A stretch of 64,000 bases of DNA. Origin: Bordetella sp. LUAb4 (lineage in GTDB: Bacteria > Pseudomonadota > Gammaproteobacteria > Burkholderiales > Burkholderiaceae_B). The stretch is taken from the NCBI RefSeq assembly GCF_021325795.1, contig NZ_JAHPZX010000004.1, positions 62,001-126,000 of the forward strand, in the 5' to 3' direction. Below the pieces are notes generated by a model. That model had not been told where the DNA came from, searched no databases, and saw nothing but the letters and a program-made list of their open reading frames with translations. The position numbers were made by a program, and so were the translations under genes. Positions 55,777 to 64,000 of the stretch are shown piece by piece (positions within the stretch are counted from its first letter, which is position 1; every line of letters begins with the position of its first letter).

Positions 55777-57726
55777 ATGACCCAGTCAGATCTATCTCCC
55801 GCCGTATTTCTCGAGCCGGATGCCTCCATCGTGGAGGCATCGCTCGTCATCGCCCACGCGAATGATGTCGTCGCCGCAGGGGAATCCATTGCCGAGGCGA
55901 ATGGTGCCGGTGCAGCGGAGCAGTGCGTCGCCCATGCGCAACGTGGCATTGGGGCGGCCGCGTCCATTGCCGAGGCGGCTGCCCGGCTGGTGCGCCCGCG
56001 TGAGGAGGAGGGGCCGGATCCGCATTACTACCTGCGCAATTTCACTTTTGCCTTGGCTTGGATTGCCGAGCGCTATGGCGACCTGCTGGATGACGCCGAG
56101 CTGGCTTTCCTGAGTGATTACGCGGGGTTGCCGCAGCCGTCGCAGGCGCTGTTGGTGCGGATGGTGATGCGCAAGGGACCTTATTTCCGGGCGGATTCCT
56201 TGCATTACGCCGAGATCGGCGACCCGATGATCGCTGCCGCGCCGTTATTGGACCTGGGATGGCTGGACGCGGATCCCGTAATGACGCTGGATGCGCTGTT
56301 TTCAGTGCTGCGCCAGGCGGAATTGTTGCGCTTGTTCGCAGGCGCGGCGCCGGGCAGGCCGTCCAAGGCGCGGCTGCTGGAGCATTTGCGCGGCCTGGCG
56401 GTCTATGGGGAAGCACGGCCATGGCGGCAATGGCGGTCGACGCATGGCGCTGTCGACGGCGCGACGGTAGGCGGCACGGCGGCTGGCGCGGCTGACGGAT
56501 TCGATGTCGTGGAGCTGCGGATCACGCTGCTGGTCGAGCGCCTGCGACTGATGTTCTTCGGCAATCTGCGGCAGGACTGGTCGGAGTTCGTCCTCGCCGA
56601 TTTGGGCATCTTCCAATACGAGCGCGTCGAATTTCCCGCCGCGGCGCGTGCTTTCCAGCACCGGTCCGACATCGAAACCTATTTGCGCCTGCAACGCTTG
56701 CGCGAGCGGTTCGACGAGGTGCCCATCGCCGAGGCCACGCCTGGTTCGCATTGGCGGGCGATTCATCATGCCCTGCTTGCGGAGACGCCAGCGCAGTCAT
56801 GGTTGAGCCGCCGTCGGGACAAGTTGTTGTTCGCCTTGGGTCGGGCGCGGGAGCGGCAGCGGGATTGGGACGGGGCGCTGGCTTGCTATCGATCGAATGG
56901 CTACCCAGGCGCCCGGCATCGCGCCATGCGCGTGCTGGAGCAGGCCGGCGCGGACGCCGAAGCCTTGCTCATGGCCGAGGCCGCGCTGGCCGCGCCTGAA
57001 AGCGAAACCGAGGTGCAGTTGCTGCAACGCCTGATTCCCCGCTTGCGGCGCCGGCTGGGCCGGGATGGTCTTGCGCCTGCGCGCAAGACGGCGGTCATCA
57101 CCCTGGACCTGCGCCTGCCTCGGCCGCAAGACGGCAGATCGGTCGAGTTCGTGGCGCGTGATCATCTGTCGTGCGCCGACGCGCCGGTCTATTACGTGGA
57201 GAACACGCTGATCAATGCCTTGTTCGGGCTCCTTTGCTGGCCGGCCATTTTCCAGCCGGTGGCGGGGGCGTTCTTCCATCCTTTTCAACGCGGGCCGGCG
57301 GATCTGCATGATCCTGGCTTTGCCACCGCGCGCCGCGCGGCCTTCGACGCCTGCCTGGCGCAATTGGACGAGGGCAGCCATGCCGACACCATCCGGAACC
57401 ACTGGCGTACCAAGGCAGGGTTGATGTCGCCGTTCGTGGCGTGGGGAGCGCTGGATGAGGATTTGTTGGACATGGCTTTGCATTGCCTGCCGGCCGCGCA
57501 TCTCAAACTCTGGTTCAAGCGCATCCTGGCGGACATCAAGACCAATGCCAGCGGTCTGCCCGACCTGGTGCGCTTCTGGCCGGCCGAGCGGCGTTATGAG
57601 TTGATCGAAGTGAAGGGGCCGGGGGATCGTTTGCAGGACAACCAGCTGCGTTGGATCGCCTACAACCAGGCGCACGGCATTCCGGTGCAGGTCTGCCGCG
57701 TCGCGTGGCAAGAGCAGGCGGCATGA
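55777..57726 (+). CDS. VRR-NUC domain nuclease (FAN1-like)
   Basis: 649 aa. The C-terminal VRR-NUC domain carries the PD-(D/E)XK pattern: [11 protein letters not shown], then [10 protein letters not shown] and QLRWI. The Asp of GLPDL and the E-V-K triad are the catalytic residues. The central region (from [23 protein letters not shown]) resembles the SAP/TPR-like part of bacterial FAN1. FAN1 nucleases unhook DNA interstrand crosslinks. The first 75 or so residues are an Ala-rich, unconserved segment, and a GTG at 55990 is an alternative start. The stop overlaps the next gene start (ATGA). Confidence 0.9.
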   Translation: MTQSDLSPAVFLEPDASIVEASLVIAHANDVVAAGESIAEANGAGAAEQCVAHAQRGIGAAASIAEAAARLVRPREEEGPDPHYYLRNFTFALAWIAERYGDLLDDAELAFLSDYAGLPQPSQALLVRMVMRKGPYFRADSLHYAEIGDPMIAAAPLLDLGWLDADPVMTLDALFSVLRQAELLRLFAGAAPGRPSKARLLEHLRGLAVYGEARPWRQWRSTHGAVDGATVGGTAAGAADGFDVVELRITLLVERLRLMFFGNLRQDWSEFVLADLGIFQYERVEFPAAARAFQHRSDIETYLRLQRLRERFDEVPIAEATPGSHWRAIHHALLAETPAQSWLSRRRDKLLFALGRARERQRDWDGALACYRSNGYPGARHRAMRVLEQAGADAEALLMAEAALAAPESETEVQLLQRLIPRLRRRLGRDGLAPARKTAVITLDLRLPRPQDGRSVEFVARDHLSCADAPVYYVENTLINALFGLLCWPAIFQPVAGAFFHPFQRGPADLHDPGFATARRAAFDACLAQLDEGSHADTIRNHWRTKAGLMSPFVAWGALDEDLLDMALHCLPAAHLKLWFKRILADIKTNASGLPDLVRFWPAERRYELIEVKGPGDRLQDNQLRWIAYNQAHGIPVQVCRVAWQEQAA

Positions 57727-60107
57727 CCTACACCATCGCCGTACGCGCCCTTTGCGAGTTCACCGCTCGCAGCGGGGATCTGGATACGCGCTTCACGCCC
57801 GCGCCATCCGGGCAGGAGGGCATCGCCGGCCACCAGGCTGTCGTCGCCCGCCGCCCCGCCGGCTACGAAGCCGAGGTCGCCTTGGAGGGCGTCTATAGCG
57901 CTGTCGACGCGCATTCGTCACAGCCGTGTTCCGGCAGCGACCCGAGCACCGCTGCGGGAAAGATCGATGGGACCTTGCGTGTGCGCGGTCGCGCGGATGG
58001 CTACGATCCCGTGCAGCATCGGCTGGAAGAGATCAAGACCCGGCGGGGTCCAGCGGACCGCGTGCCGGAGAACCAACGCGCGGTGCATTGGGCGCAGGCC
58101 ATGGTCTACGGCCATCTGCTTTGTCAGGCCCGCGGCTTCGAAGACCTGGACATCGCCTTGGTGTACTTCAACCTGGCCAGCCAGGAAGAGACGGTGTTGA
58201 CACGGGCCTGCTCCGCCAAGGAACTGGCCGATTTCTTCGCTGACCAATGCCAACGCTTCCTGGCCTGGGGCCGGCAGGAGTCCGCCCATCGCGCAGCGCG
58301 CGATGTCGCCCTGCGTGCCATGGCATTCCCGCAAGCCACTTTCCGTCCTGGGCAACGCGAGCTGGCTGCCGCCATCTACCGCGTCGCGCGCGACGGCAAG
58401 CCGTTGCTGGCGCAGGCCCCCACTGGCATCGGCAAGACCTTGGGCAGCCTGTTCCCCATGCTCAAGGCGATGCCGGTGGCGCTGCTGGACCGGGTGTTCT
58501 TTCTCTGTGCCAAGAATGCCGGCCGCCATGCCGCGCTGGATGCGGTGGCGCGGGTGCGCGCGGCGGCGCCTTTGCTGCCCTTGCGAACGTTGGAACTGGC
58601 ATCCCGCGAGCAATCATGCGTGTATCCAGGGCGCAACTGCAATGGCGAGGACTGCCCCCTGGCGCGCGGCTTCTACGACCGCCTGCCGGCGGCGCGCGCG
58701 CAGGCCGCCGCCGAAGCCGTGCTGGACCGGCCCGCGTTGAATGCCATTGCCTCGACGCACGGCATCTGCCCGTATTACCTGGGCCAGGAAATGGCCCGCT
58801 GGTGCGACGTGGTCGTCGGCGACTACAACTACTACTACGACTACAACGCGCTGCTGCACGGCCTGACGTTGAGTTCGCAGTGGCGGGTCGGTGTATTGGT
58901 GGATGAGGCCCACAACCTGGTCGAGCGCGCGCGGGGCATGTACAGCGGCCAGTTGGCGGCCGCGCAGCTGGCCCAGGCACGGCGCGCGGCGCCCAAGTTC
59001 CTGCGCAAGTCGCTCGACGCGCTGCGGCGTGCCTGGAAGGCCGGTTTGCAGGAGCGGGTGGAAGAGGGTTATCGCGTCTATGAGCCCTTGCCGGCGGCAT
59101 TGCTGACGGCTTTGCAGCGAACCGGGGCCGCGCTGTCGGAGTACTTCGCCGAACCGGCGCGTGAGGCGGAGGAGGACCTGCTGGCTTTCTATTTCGACCT
59201 GCTGCGCTTCCTGCGCCTGGCCGAAAGCCACGGCCCTCATGCGCTGTTCGACGCCATGCCGGCCGAGCCGTCCCGCGGTGCCATGTCCGGATCGGCCACC
59301 ACGCCGGCACCGAAGGGCGCGGCGCAGGCACGCGGCGTTGCGCTGGACACGCTTTCCGTGCGCAACGTAATTCCCGCGCCTTTCCTGGCGCCGCGTTTCG
59401 CCAGCGCGCATGCCACGGTGCTGTTTTCCGCCACGCTTGGTCCGGCGCATTTCTATCGGGACACTTTGGGCCTGCCGCCGGATTGCCCGTGGGTGGACGT
59501 GCCGGGTCCGTTCCAGCCTGACCAGTTGGCTATCCACCTGGTCGATCGGGTGTCGACCCGGTATCGCGATCGCGCCGCATCGGTGGCGCCTATCGTCGAG
59601 GTGATGGCACGGGCCTACGAGCAGAAGGCCGGCAATTACCTGTGCTTTTCCAGCAGCTTCGATTATCTGGCGCGGCTGGCCGAGCGCCTGGAGCAGGCGC
59701 ATCCGGGCATTCCCACGTGGCGGCAGGCGTCCGGCATGGATCCCCAGGCACGCGCCGAATTCCTCGACCGTTTCGTCGCCGATGGTCAGGGGATAGGGTT
59801 CGCCGTGTTGGGCGGCGCGTTCGGCGAAGGTGTCGATCTGCCAGGTTCGCGACTGATAGGCGCGTTCATCGTCACCCTGGGCTTGCCGCAGATGAACCCG
59901 GTCAACGAAGAAATGATGCGCCGCATGCAGGCGCGCTTTGGCCAGGGGTATGACTACACCTATCTTTATCCTGGCCTGCGCAAAGTGGTCCAGGCGGCCG
60001 GCCGAGTCATCCGGTCCGAGGCCGATCGTGGCAGCGTCTATTTGATCGACGACCGCTACCGCCGGCCCGAAGTCCGCCGGCTGCTGCCGGCGTGGTGGGC
60101 GGTGTAG
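57723..60107 (+). CDS. XPD/DinG-type iron-sulfur DNA helicase
   Basis: 794 aa superfamily 2 helicase. The N-terminal part (about 1-210) includes a PD-(D/E)XK-like nuclease-fold element around EEIKTRRG. Walker A is APTGIGKTLGSLFP, followed by an iron-sulfur domain with spaced cysteines (C-YPGRNC-NGEDC, then GIC), the DEAH box VDEAHNLVERA, and motifs VLFSATLGPAHF, FGEGVDLPG and VQAAGRVIRS. ATG 57723 overlaps the nuclease stop, so the two are translationally coupled. Together they form a nuclease-helicase module, SOS-controlled if the LexA box works on this side. Confidence 0.93.
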   Translation: MTYTIAVRALCEFTARSGDLDTRFTPAPSGQEGIAGHQAVVARRPAGYEAEVALEGVYSAVDAHSSQPCSGSDPSTAAGKIDGTLRVRGRADGYDPVQHRLEEIKTRRGPADRVPENQRAVHWAQAMVYGHLLCQARGFEDLDIALVYFNLASQEETVLTRACSAKELADFFADQCQRFLAWGRQESAHRAARDVALRAMAFPQATFRPGQRELAAAIYRVARDGKPLLAQAPTGIGKTLGSLFPMLKAMPVALLDRVFFLCAKNAGRHAALDAVARVRAAAPLLPLRTLELASREQSCVYPGRNCNGEDCPLARGFYDRLPAARAQAAAEAVLDRPALNAIASTHGICPYYLGQEMARWCDVVVGDYNYYYDYNALLHGLTLSSQWRVGVLVDEAHNLVERARGMYSGQLAAAQLAQARRAAPKFLRKSLDALRRAWKAGLQERVEEGYRVYEPLPAALLTALQRTGAALSEYFAEPAREAEEDLLAFYFDLLRFLRLAESHGPHALFDAMPAEPSRGAMSGSATTPAPKGAAQARGVALDTLSVRNVIPAPFLAPRFASAHATVLFSATLGPAHFYRDTLGLPPDCPWVDVPGPFQPDQLAIHLVDRVSTRYRDRAASVAPIVEVMARAYEQKAGNYLCFSSSFDYLARLAERLEQAHPGIPTWRQASGMDPQARAEFLDRFVADGQGIGFAVLGGAFGEGVDLPGSRLIGAFIVTLGLPQMNPVNEEMMRRMQARFGQGYDYTYLYPGLRKVVQAAGRVIRSEADRGSVYLIDDRYRRPEVRRLLPAWWAV

Positions 60108-60138
60108 ACCGCGCGCCTCACGGGCTGGCCGCAGCAGC

Positions 60139-60300
60139 CCGAGAAAGGTCTTGCCCTCGGTAGCGATCACGCCATGTCGTGCACGGGGTCGCCCCATCAG
60201 GAGGCAAGCACCTCTTTTCAGGCCGAGAAAGGTCCACCCCAGTAGCCGTCACGCCATGTCGTGCAGGTGGTCGCCCCGTCAGGAGCGACCACCTCTCCCC
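60139..60300 (+). repeat. Imperfect tandem duplication, two units of about 80 bp
   Basis: CCGAGAAAGGTC starts at 60139 and again at 60223. Both units go on to CACGCCATGTCGTGCA, GGTCGCCCC and an AGGAG..CACCTCT end. The units lie in the 349-base gap (60108-60456) between the helicase and the amidase genes, which holds no gene I can support. An AT-rich stretch from 60347 to 60400 (with TATATAG twice) probably contains the amidase promoter. Confidence 0.75.
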
Positions 60301-60456
60301 CCGGCTGGGGAAATCCCTAGCGCCTCCGCTATTGTCCAGTAGCGACTGGCTATATAGAATGATTTATATAGCATACTACGGTATCGCAATACGATACTTT
60401 GACGCGGGGCCACGAAGAGGTCCCAAACAACCCCCGGACAAAACAGGTAATCGCAC

Positions 60457-61896
60457 ATGCATGCGCACGAGTACACGACGCTGGACGGCTTGGCCCTGGC
60501 GGAGCTGCTGGACCGCAAGGAAGTCAGCTCAGTGGAATTGATGGAAGCCGCCGTGGCGGTGGCGCGCGAGCGGGGACCGGCCTTGAATGCGCTTACCTAC
60601 GAACGCTACGACGAGGCCTTGCAATGGGCGCGTGACTGGCAGCCGAGCGGTCCCTTCCGCGGCATTCCTTTCCTGCTGAAGGACTCCGGCTTCGCGTCGC
60701 GTCGCTTCCCATCCAGCCTGGGTTCGCGACTGTTCAATGACATGACCTACACCTACGATGCAACCGTGGCGGGCCGCTTCGAGCAGGCCGGCTTGATTCC
60801 CTTCGCCCGTTCCACGGTGTCCGAGTTGTGCATGGGCCCCTCCACTGAAGCGGTACGCAATGGCGGCGCCACCTTGAACCCGCGCGACCTGACCCGTTCG
60901 GTCGGCGGTTCCAGCGGCGGCGCGGCCGCGGCCGTGGCGGCAGGTATCGTGCCGGTCGCGCATGGCAGCGATGGCGGCGGTTCCATCCGCATCCCGGCTG
61001 CCTGCTGCGGCGTCTACGGCCTGAAGCCTTCGCGCGGCCGCGTTCCGATGGGACCCGCACGCGGCGAAGGCTGGGGCGGCATGGCTTCGGACGGCGTGCT
61101 CACGCGGTCGGTGCGCGATACCGCGGCGGCCATGGACGTGATCAGCGGCTATGAAGCGGGCGCGCCTTATGCCGCGCCGCCCAAGCCGGATTCCTATTTG
61201 GACGCCGTGCGCGAACAACATGTGGCACCGCTGCGTATCGCCGTGTGGCGGCGCGGCTGGAACGATATCGAGCCCGTGCCCGAATGCCTGCAAGCGCTGG
61301 AGCGTACGGTCGCCTGGTGCCGCGAGCTGGGCCATGAAGTGGTCGACGCGCAGGTGCCTGAGCTGGATTACACCGGTTTCGTGCGGGCCCACGGCTCGGT
61401 GCTGGCCACCAACATCGTCATCGCCGTCGACGCGCGCCTGAAGCTGCTGGGCCGTTCCTTGCGCGACGATGATATCGAGCCCGTGCTGCGCGACGGCTAC
61501 GAGGTAGGCAAAGGCCTGAACGCCATGCAATATGCCGACGCCATCACACGCTTCCATGCCATCAGCCGCGCCATCGAGAACGCCATGGCCGGTTTCGATC
61601 TGGTACTGACGCCGACCCTTACGCAACTGCCCGCCAAGCTGGACGAATTGGGCCTGAACCGCGGCGGCTTCTGGGATTTCCGTACCAAGGTATCGCGCTA
61701 CGCCACGTTCCTGGCCGTCATCAACGCGTCGGGCCAGCCCGCGGCCAGTCTGCCTTTGAACTGGACGGCCCAGGGCGTGCCGGTGGCATCGCAGTTGATC
61801 GGCCATTTCGGCCGCGAAGATGTCATCCTGCGGCTTTCGGCGCAGCTTGAACGCATTGCGCCGTGGGCGGACCGGCCGATCGTACTGCCAGCGTGA
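60457..61896 (+). CDS. Amidase signature family hydrolase
   Basis: 479 aa, amidase signature (GatA-like) enzyme. The Ser-cisSer-Lys triad is visible: Lys in PFLLKDSG, Ser in [16 protein letters not shown], and the Ser nucleophile in [11 protein letters not shown]. These enzymes hydrolyse carboxamides; no gatB or gatC is nearby, so it is unlikely to be the tRNA amidotransferase subunit. The ATG lies downstream of an AT-rich promoter-like region. It is followed by a peptide-type ABC importer on the same strand, suggesting joint uptake and hydrolysis of an amide or short peptide. Confidence 0.9.
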   Translation: MHAHEYTTLDGLALAELLDRKEVSSVELMEAAVAVARERGPALNALTYERYDEALQWARDWQPSGPFRGIPFLLKDSGFASRRFPSSLGSRLFNDMTYTYDATVAGRFEQAGLIPFARSTVSELCMGPSTEAVRNGGATLNPRDLTRSVGGSSGGAAAAVAAGIVPVAHGSDGGGSIRIPAACCGVYGLKPSRGRVPMGPARGEGWGGMASDGVLTRSVRDTAAAMDVISGYEAGAPYAAPPKPDSYLDAVREQHVAPLRIAVWRRGWNDIEPVPECLQALERTVAWCRELGHEVVDAQVPELDYTGFVRAHGSVLATNIVIAVDARLKLLGRSLRDDDIEPVLRDGYEVGKGLNAMQYADAITRFHAISRAIENAMAGFDLVLTPTLTQLPAKLDELGLNRGGFWDFRTKVSRYATFLAVINASGQPAASLPLNWTAQGVPVASQLIGHFGREDVILRLSAQLERIAPWADRPIVLPA

Positions 61897-61953
61897 ATGC
61901 GAACACTTGAACGCAAGCACGCCGCCATTCACACCAGACAGCAAGGGGAATTC

Positions 61954-63558
61954 ATGAAAAACATCAAGCTACACGCCGCCGCGCTCTGGTGCGCGGCCCT
62001 CATCGCCCCCGCGTTGATGGCGGCCGCGGTGCAGGCACAGTCGCAGGCACAAGCCCAGCCGCAAACCCAGGCCACGGCCCGCATCGTCATGCACGCGCCA
62101 TTGCGTGTGCTCGATCCCATCCTGACGCCGGCCTACATCACGCGCAACCACGGCTATTTGATCTACGACACGCTGTTCGCGATGGATGCCCACTCGCGTC
62201 CGCAGCCGCAAATGGTCGATACGTGGAAGGTGTCGGACGACAAGCTCACCTACACCTTCACGCTGCGTCCTGGCTTGAAATTCCATGACGGTGCTGCCGT
62301 CACCGCCGACGACGTGGTGGCCTCACTGCAACGCTGGGAAGCCGTCGATACCATCGGCGGCCGCCTCAAGGCCGCCACCGACACGCTGGCGGTCAGCGAC
62401 ACCAACACCTTCGTGCTGAAACTCAAGCAGCCGTTCGGCCTGGTGCTGGACGCGTTGGCGCGCGAGAGTTCGGTGGTGCCCTTCATCATGCCCAAGCGCA
62501 TCGCGCAGACGCCGCCGAACAAGGCCATCACGGAATACATAGGCTCGGGGCCGTACAAGTTCATCCCCGCCGACTTCCAGCCGGGTGTCAAGGCCACTTA
62601 CGTCAAGTTCGCCGACTACGTGCCGCGCAAGGAGCCGGCCAGCGGCTTCGCCGGCGGCAAGGTCGCCATGCTGGACCGCATCGAACTGGTCAACATTCCG
62701 GACGCGCAGACCGCCGTCAACGCCTTGCGCAACGGTGAAATCGACTTCGTCGAGGACGTGCCGCCGGACCTCATGCCCCAGCTGGAGGGCGCCAAGGGCA
62801 TCACGCTGAAGTCCTTCGGCAAGAACTCCAATATGTTCACGCTGCGCATGAACTGGCTGCAGCCGCCCTTCAACAACCTGAAGGTGCGCCAGGCCGCGCT
62901 GGTGGCGTTCAACCAGACCGATTACCTGGAAGCGCAGATTGGTGATCCCAAGGTTTATCAGCTGTGCGGGGCCGTGTTGTCCTGCGTGTCGCCTTACGCG
63001 TCGGAAGAGGGCGCCACCCAAATCAAGGCGCCGGATCTCAAGCACGCCAGACAGCTGTTGAAAGACAGCGGCTACAAGGGTGAAAAAGTGGTGATCCTGC
63101 ATGCCACCGACCTGCCCATCTTCACCAATATCGCGCCGGTTACCGCCGAGGCGCTGCGCGGCATAGGCATGAACGTCGAGGTGCAGTCCATGGACTTCAC
63201 CACGCTGCTGGCGCGCCGTACCAAGAAGGATCCGGTGGAGCAGGGCGGTTGGAGCATCTTCCAGTCCAGCATGACCAGCCTGGAACTGATGTCGCCCGTG
63301 GGCAATCCCAATCTGGATGGCCGCGGCGACACGGGTTATGCCGGCTGGAGCAAGGACGATGCGATGGAAGACCTGCGCAATCGCTTCGCCGCCACCAGCG
63401 ACGAGGCCGAGCGCAAGAAGCTGGCCCTGGAGATCCAGCGCCATGCCTACGCGCAGGTGATGTACGTGCCCTTGGGCGGTTATTCCAAATTCAAGGGCTA
63501 CGATGCCAAGTTCGCCGATATGGTGGATGCGCCCATCCCCCTGTTCTGGTTGAAGTGA
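61954..63558 (+). CDS. Peptide/opine-type ABC transporter substrate-binding protein (SBP family 5)
   Basis: 534 aa. ATG 61954 has AGGGGA 6-7 nt upstream, and the product has a signal peptide ending VQAQ with a short Gln/Ala-rich stretch after it. Family 5 features are RPGLKFHDGAAVTADDVVASL, YIGSGPYKF and IPDAQTAVNALRNGEIDFVED. It would bind peptides, glutathione or opine-like compounds in the periplasm. The permease gene follows 22 bases after its stop. An in-frame GTG/ATG at 61897 is possible but adds no signal character. Confidence 0.92.
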   Translation: MKNIKLHAAALWCAALIAPALMAAAVQAQSQAQAQPQTQATARIVMHAPLRVLDPILTPAYITRNHGYLIYDTLFAMDAHSRPQPQMVDTWKVSDDKLTYTFTLRPGLKFHDGAAVTADDVVASLQRWEAVDTIGGRLKAATDTLAVSDTNTFVLKLKQPFGLVLDALARESSVVPFIMPKRIAQTPPNKAITEYIGSGPYKFIPADFQPGVKATYVKFADYVPRKEPASGFAGGKVAMLDRIELVNIPDAQTAVNALRNGEIDFVEDVPPDLMPQLEGAKGITLKSFGKNSNMFTLRMNWLQPPFNNLKVRQAALVAFNQTDYLEAQIGDPKVYQLCGAVLSCVSPYASEEGATQIKAPDLKHARQLLKDSGYKGEKVVILHATDLPIFTNIAPVTAEALRGIGMNVEVQSMDFTTLLARRTKKDPVEQGGWSIFQSSMTSLELMSPVGNPNLDGRGDTGYAGWSKDDAMEDLRNRFAATSDEAERKKLALEIQRHAYAQVMYVPLGGYSKFKGYDAKFADMVDAPIPLFWLK

Positions 63559-63580
63559 GCATGAGCGGAGTTCCGGCGAT

Positions 63581-64000
63581 ATGTTGATCCTGATTCTCAA
63601 GCGCCTGTTGGCGGCCATCCCCGTCATGCTGGTGGTGGCGACCGTGGTGTTCCTGCTGCTGCGCCTGGCGCCCGGCGATCCCGCGCGCATCATCGCCGGC
63701 GATATGGCCAGCGAGCAGACCGTGGCGGAGATCCGCAACGACATGGGGTTGGACCAGCCCCTGGCCACGCAGTATGTGCTGGCCATGGGCGCCTTGCTGC
63801 GCGGCGATCTGGGCGCCTCCATCCTGTCGAAGGAGCCGGTCAGCAAGCTGATCGGCCAGCGCCTGGGGCCGACGCTGGCCTTGGCGCTGTGCGCCATCCT
63901 GGTGACCGTGGCGTCCGCCGTGCCGCTGGGCGTGATGGCGGCATGGTGGCACGGGCGCATGATCGACCGCCTGACGCTGGCGGTGACCACGCTGGCCTTC
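63581..64000 (+). CDS. ABC transporter permease (DppB type), 3' part outside window
   Basis: First 140 codons of an inner-membrane permease. MLILILKRLLAAIPVMLVVA is the typical DppB/OppB first helix, followed by RLAPGDPARIIAG (the conserved PGDP segment) and LGLDQPLATQY-like sequence, then the loop GRLGPTLALAL-type region. The gene is cut by the window edge. With the receptor upstream it belongs to a dipeptide-type importer; the second permease and ATPases should follow. Confidence 0.9.
   Translation, partial: MLILILKRLLAAIPVMLVVATVVFLLLRLAPGDPARIIAGDMASEQTVAEIRNDMGLDQPLATQYVLAMGALLRGDLGASILSKEPVSKLIGQRLGPTLALALCAILVTVASAVPLGVMAAWWHGRMIDRLTLAVTTLAF

Overview
The window looks like a chromosomal segment of a GC-rich betaproteobacterium of the Alcaligenaceae, most like Bordetella or Achromobacter. 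This rests on four separate Bug-family (TctC-type) tricarboxylate receptors without transporter partners, on the ridA-recG-oxyR-dps order, and on an Fbp ferric-iron locus beside fpr. The genus is an inference from gene content.

Layout. 1-6243: end of a pirin-like gene, a Bug receptor, a ferric-iron ABC operon (fbpA-fbpB-fbpC, minus strand) and divergent fpr, with two Fur-box-like sites in the shared intergenic region and a bidirectional terminator after fpr. 6252-24454: the most unusual part, five consecutive minus-strand genes of about 1,110-1,220 codons. They share a TccC-like YD/RHS core (toxin-complex C component) and have variable C-terminal domains. One C-terminus is a TcdA/TcdB-like glycosyltransferase with a DxD motif. 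Three share an unrecognised domain, all three with a conserved extreme C-terminus and two with a basic RKRK cluster. One is unrecognised and unrelated. No TcA or TcB gene is in the window. An identical GCGTTATA box lies exactly 39 nt upstream of three of the five start codons, suggesting three transcription units (e; d-c; b-a). 24703-33789: housekeeping and stress genes (Bug receptor, ridA, recG, oxyR, dps, a small hydrolase, a Liv-type binding protein, AMP nucleosidase). 33767-36264: an AT-rich, decayed patch with two ATP-grasp fragments around an intact MFS exporter, a GNAT fragment, an IS3-type OrfA remnant and an orphan 65-codon ORF. 36868-45204: two tandem Bug paralogues, a lipoprotein with an 11-unit AAKDQ repeat, a ParB-like protein, a GAF protein, a two-subunit aconitase X, a periplasmic amidase and an LprI-like protein. 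45401-53186: LysR regulator with nitronate monooxygenase, chemoreceptor, PAS-PAS-GGDEF-EAL protein, SulP transporter. 53252-60107: a DNA-repair locus in which polB and a divergent VRR-NUC nuclease/XPD-type helicase pair face each other across a textbook LexA box. 60457-64000: amidase and the start of a peptide/opine-type ABC importer.

How the parts work together. Iron uptake and redox genes (fbpABC, fpr, oxyR, dps) form two stress-response nodes. The polB/FAN1-like/XPD-like set looks like one SOS-controlled crosslink-repair module. The TccC-like array looks like a set of interchangeable toxin payloads that would need TcA and TcB proteins encoded elsewhere. No tRNA, rRNA or CRISPR array was seen.
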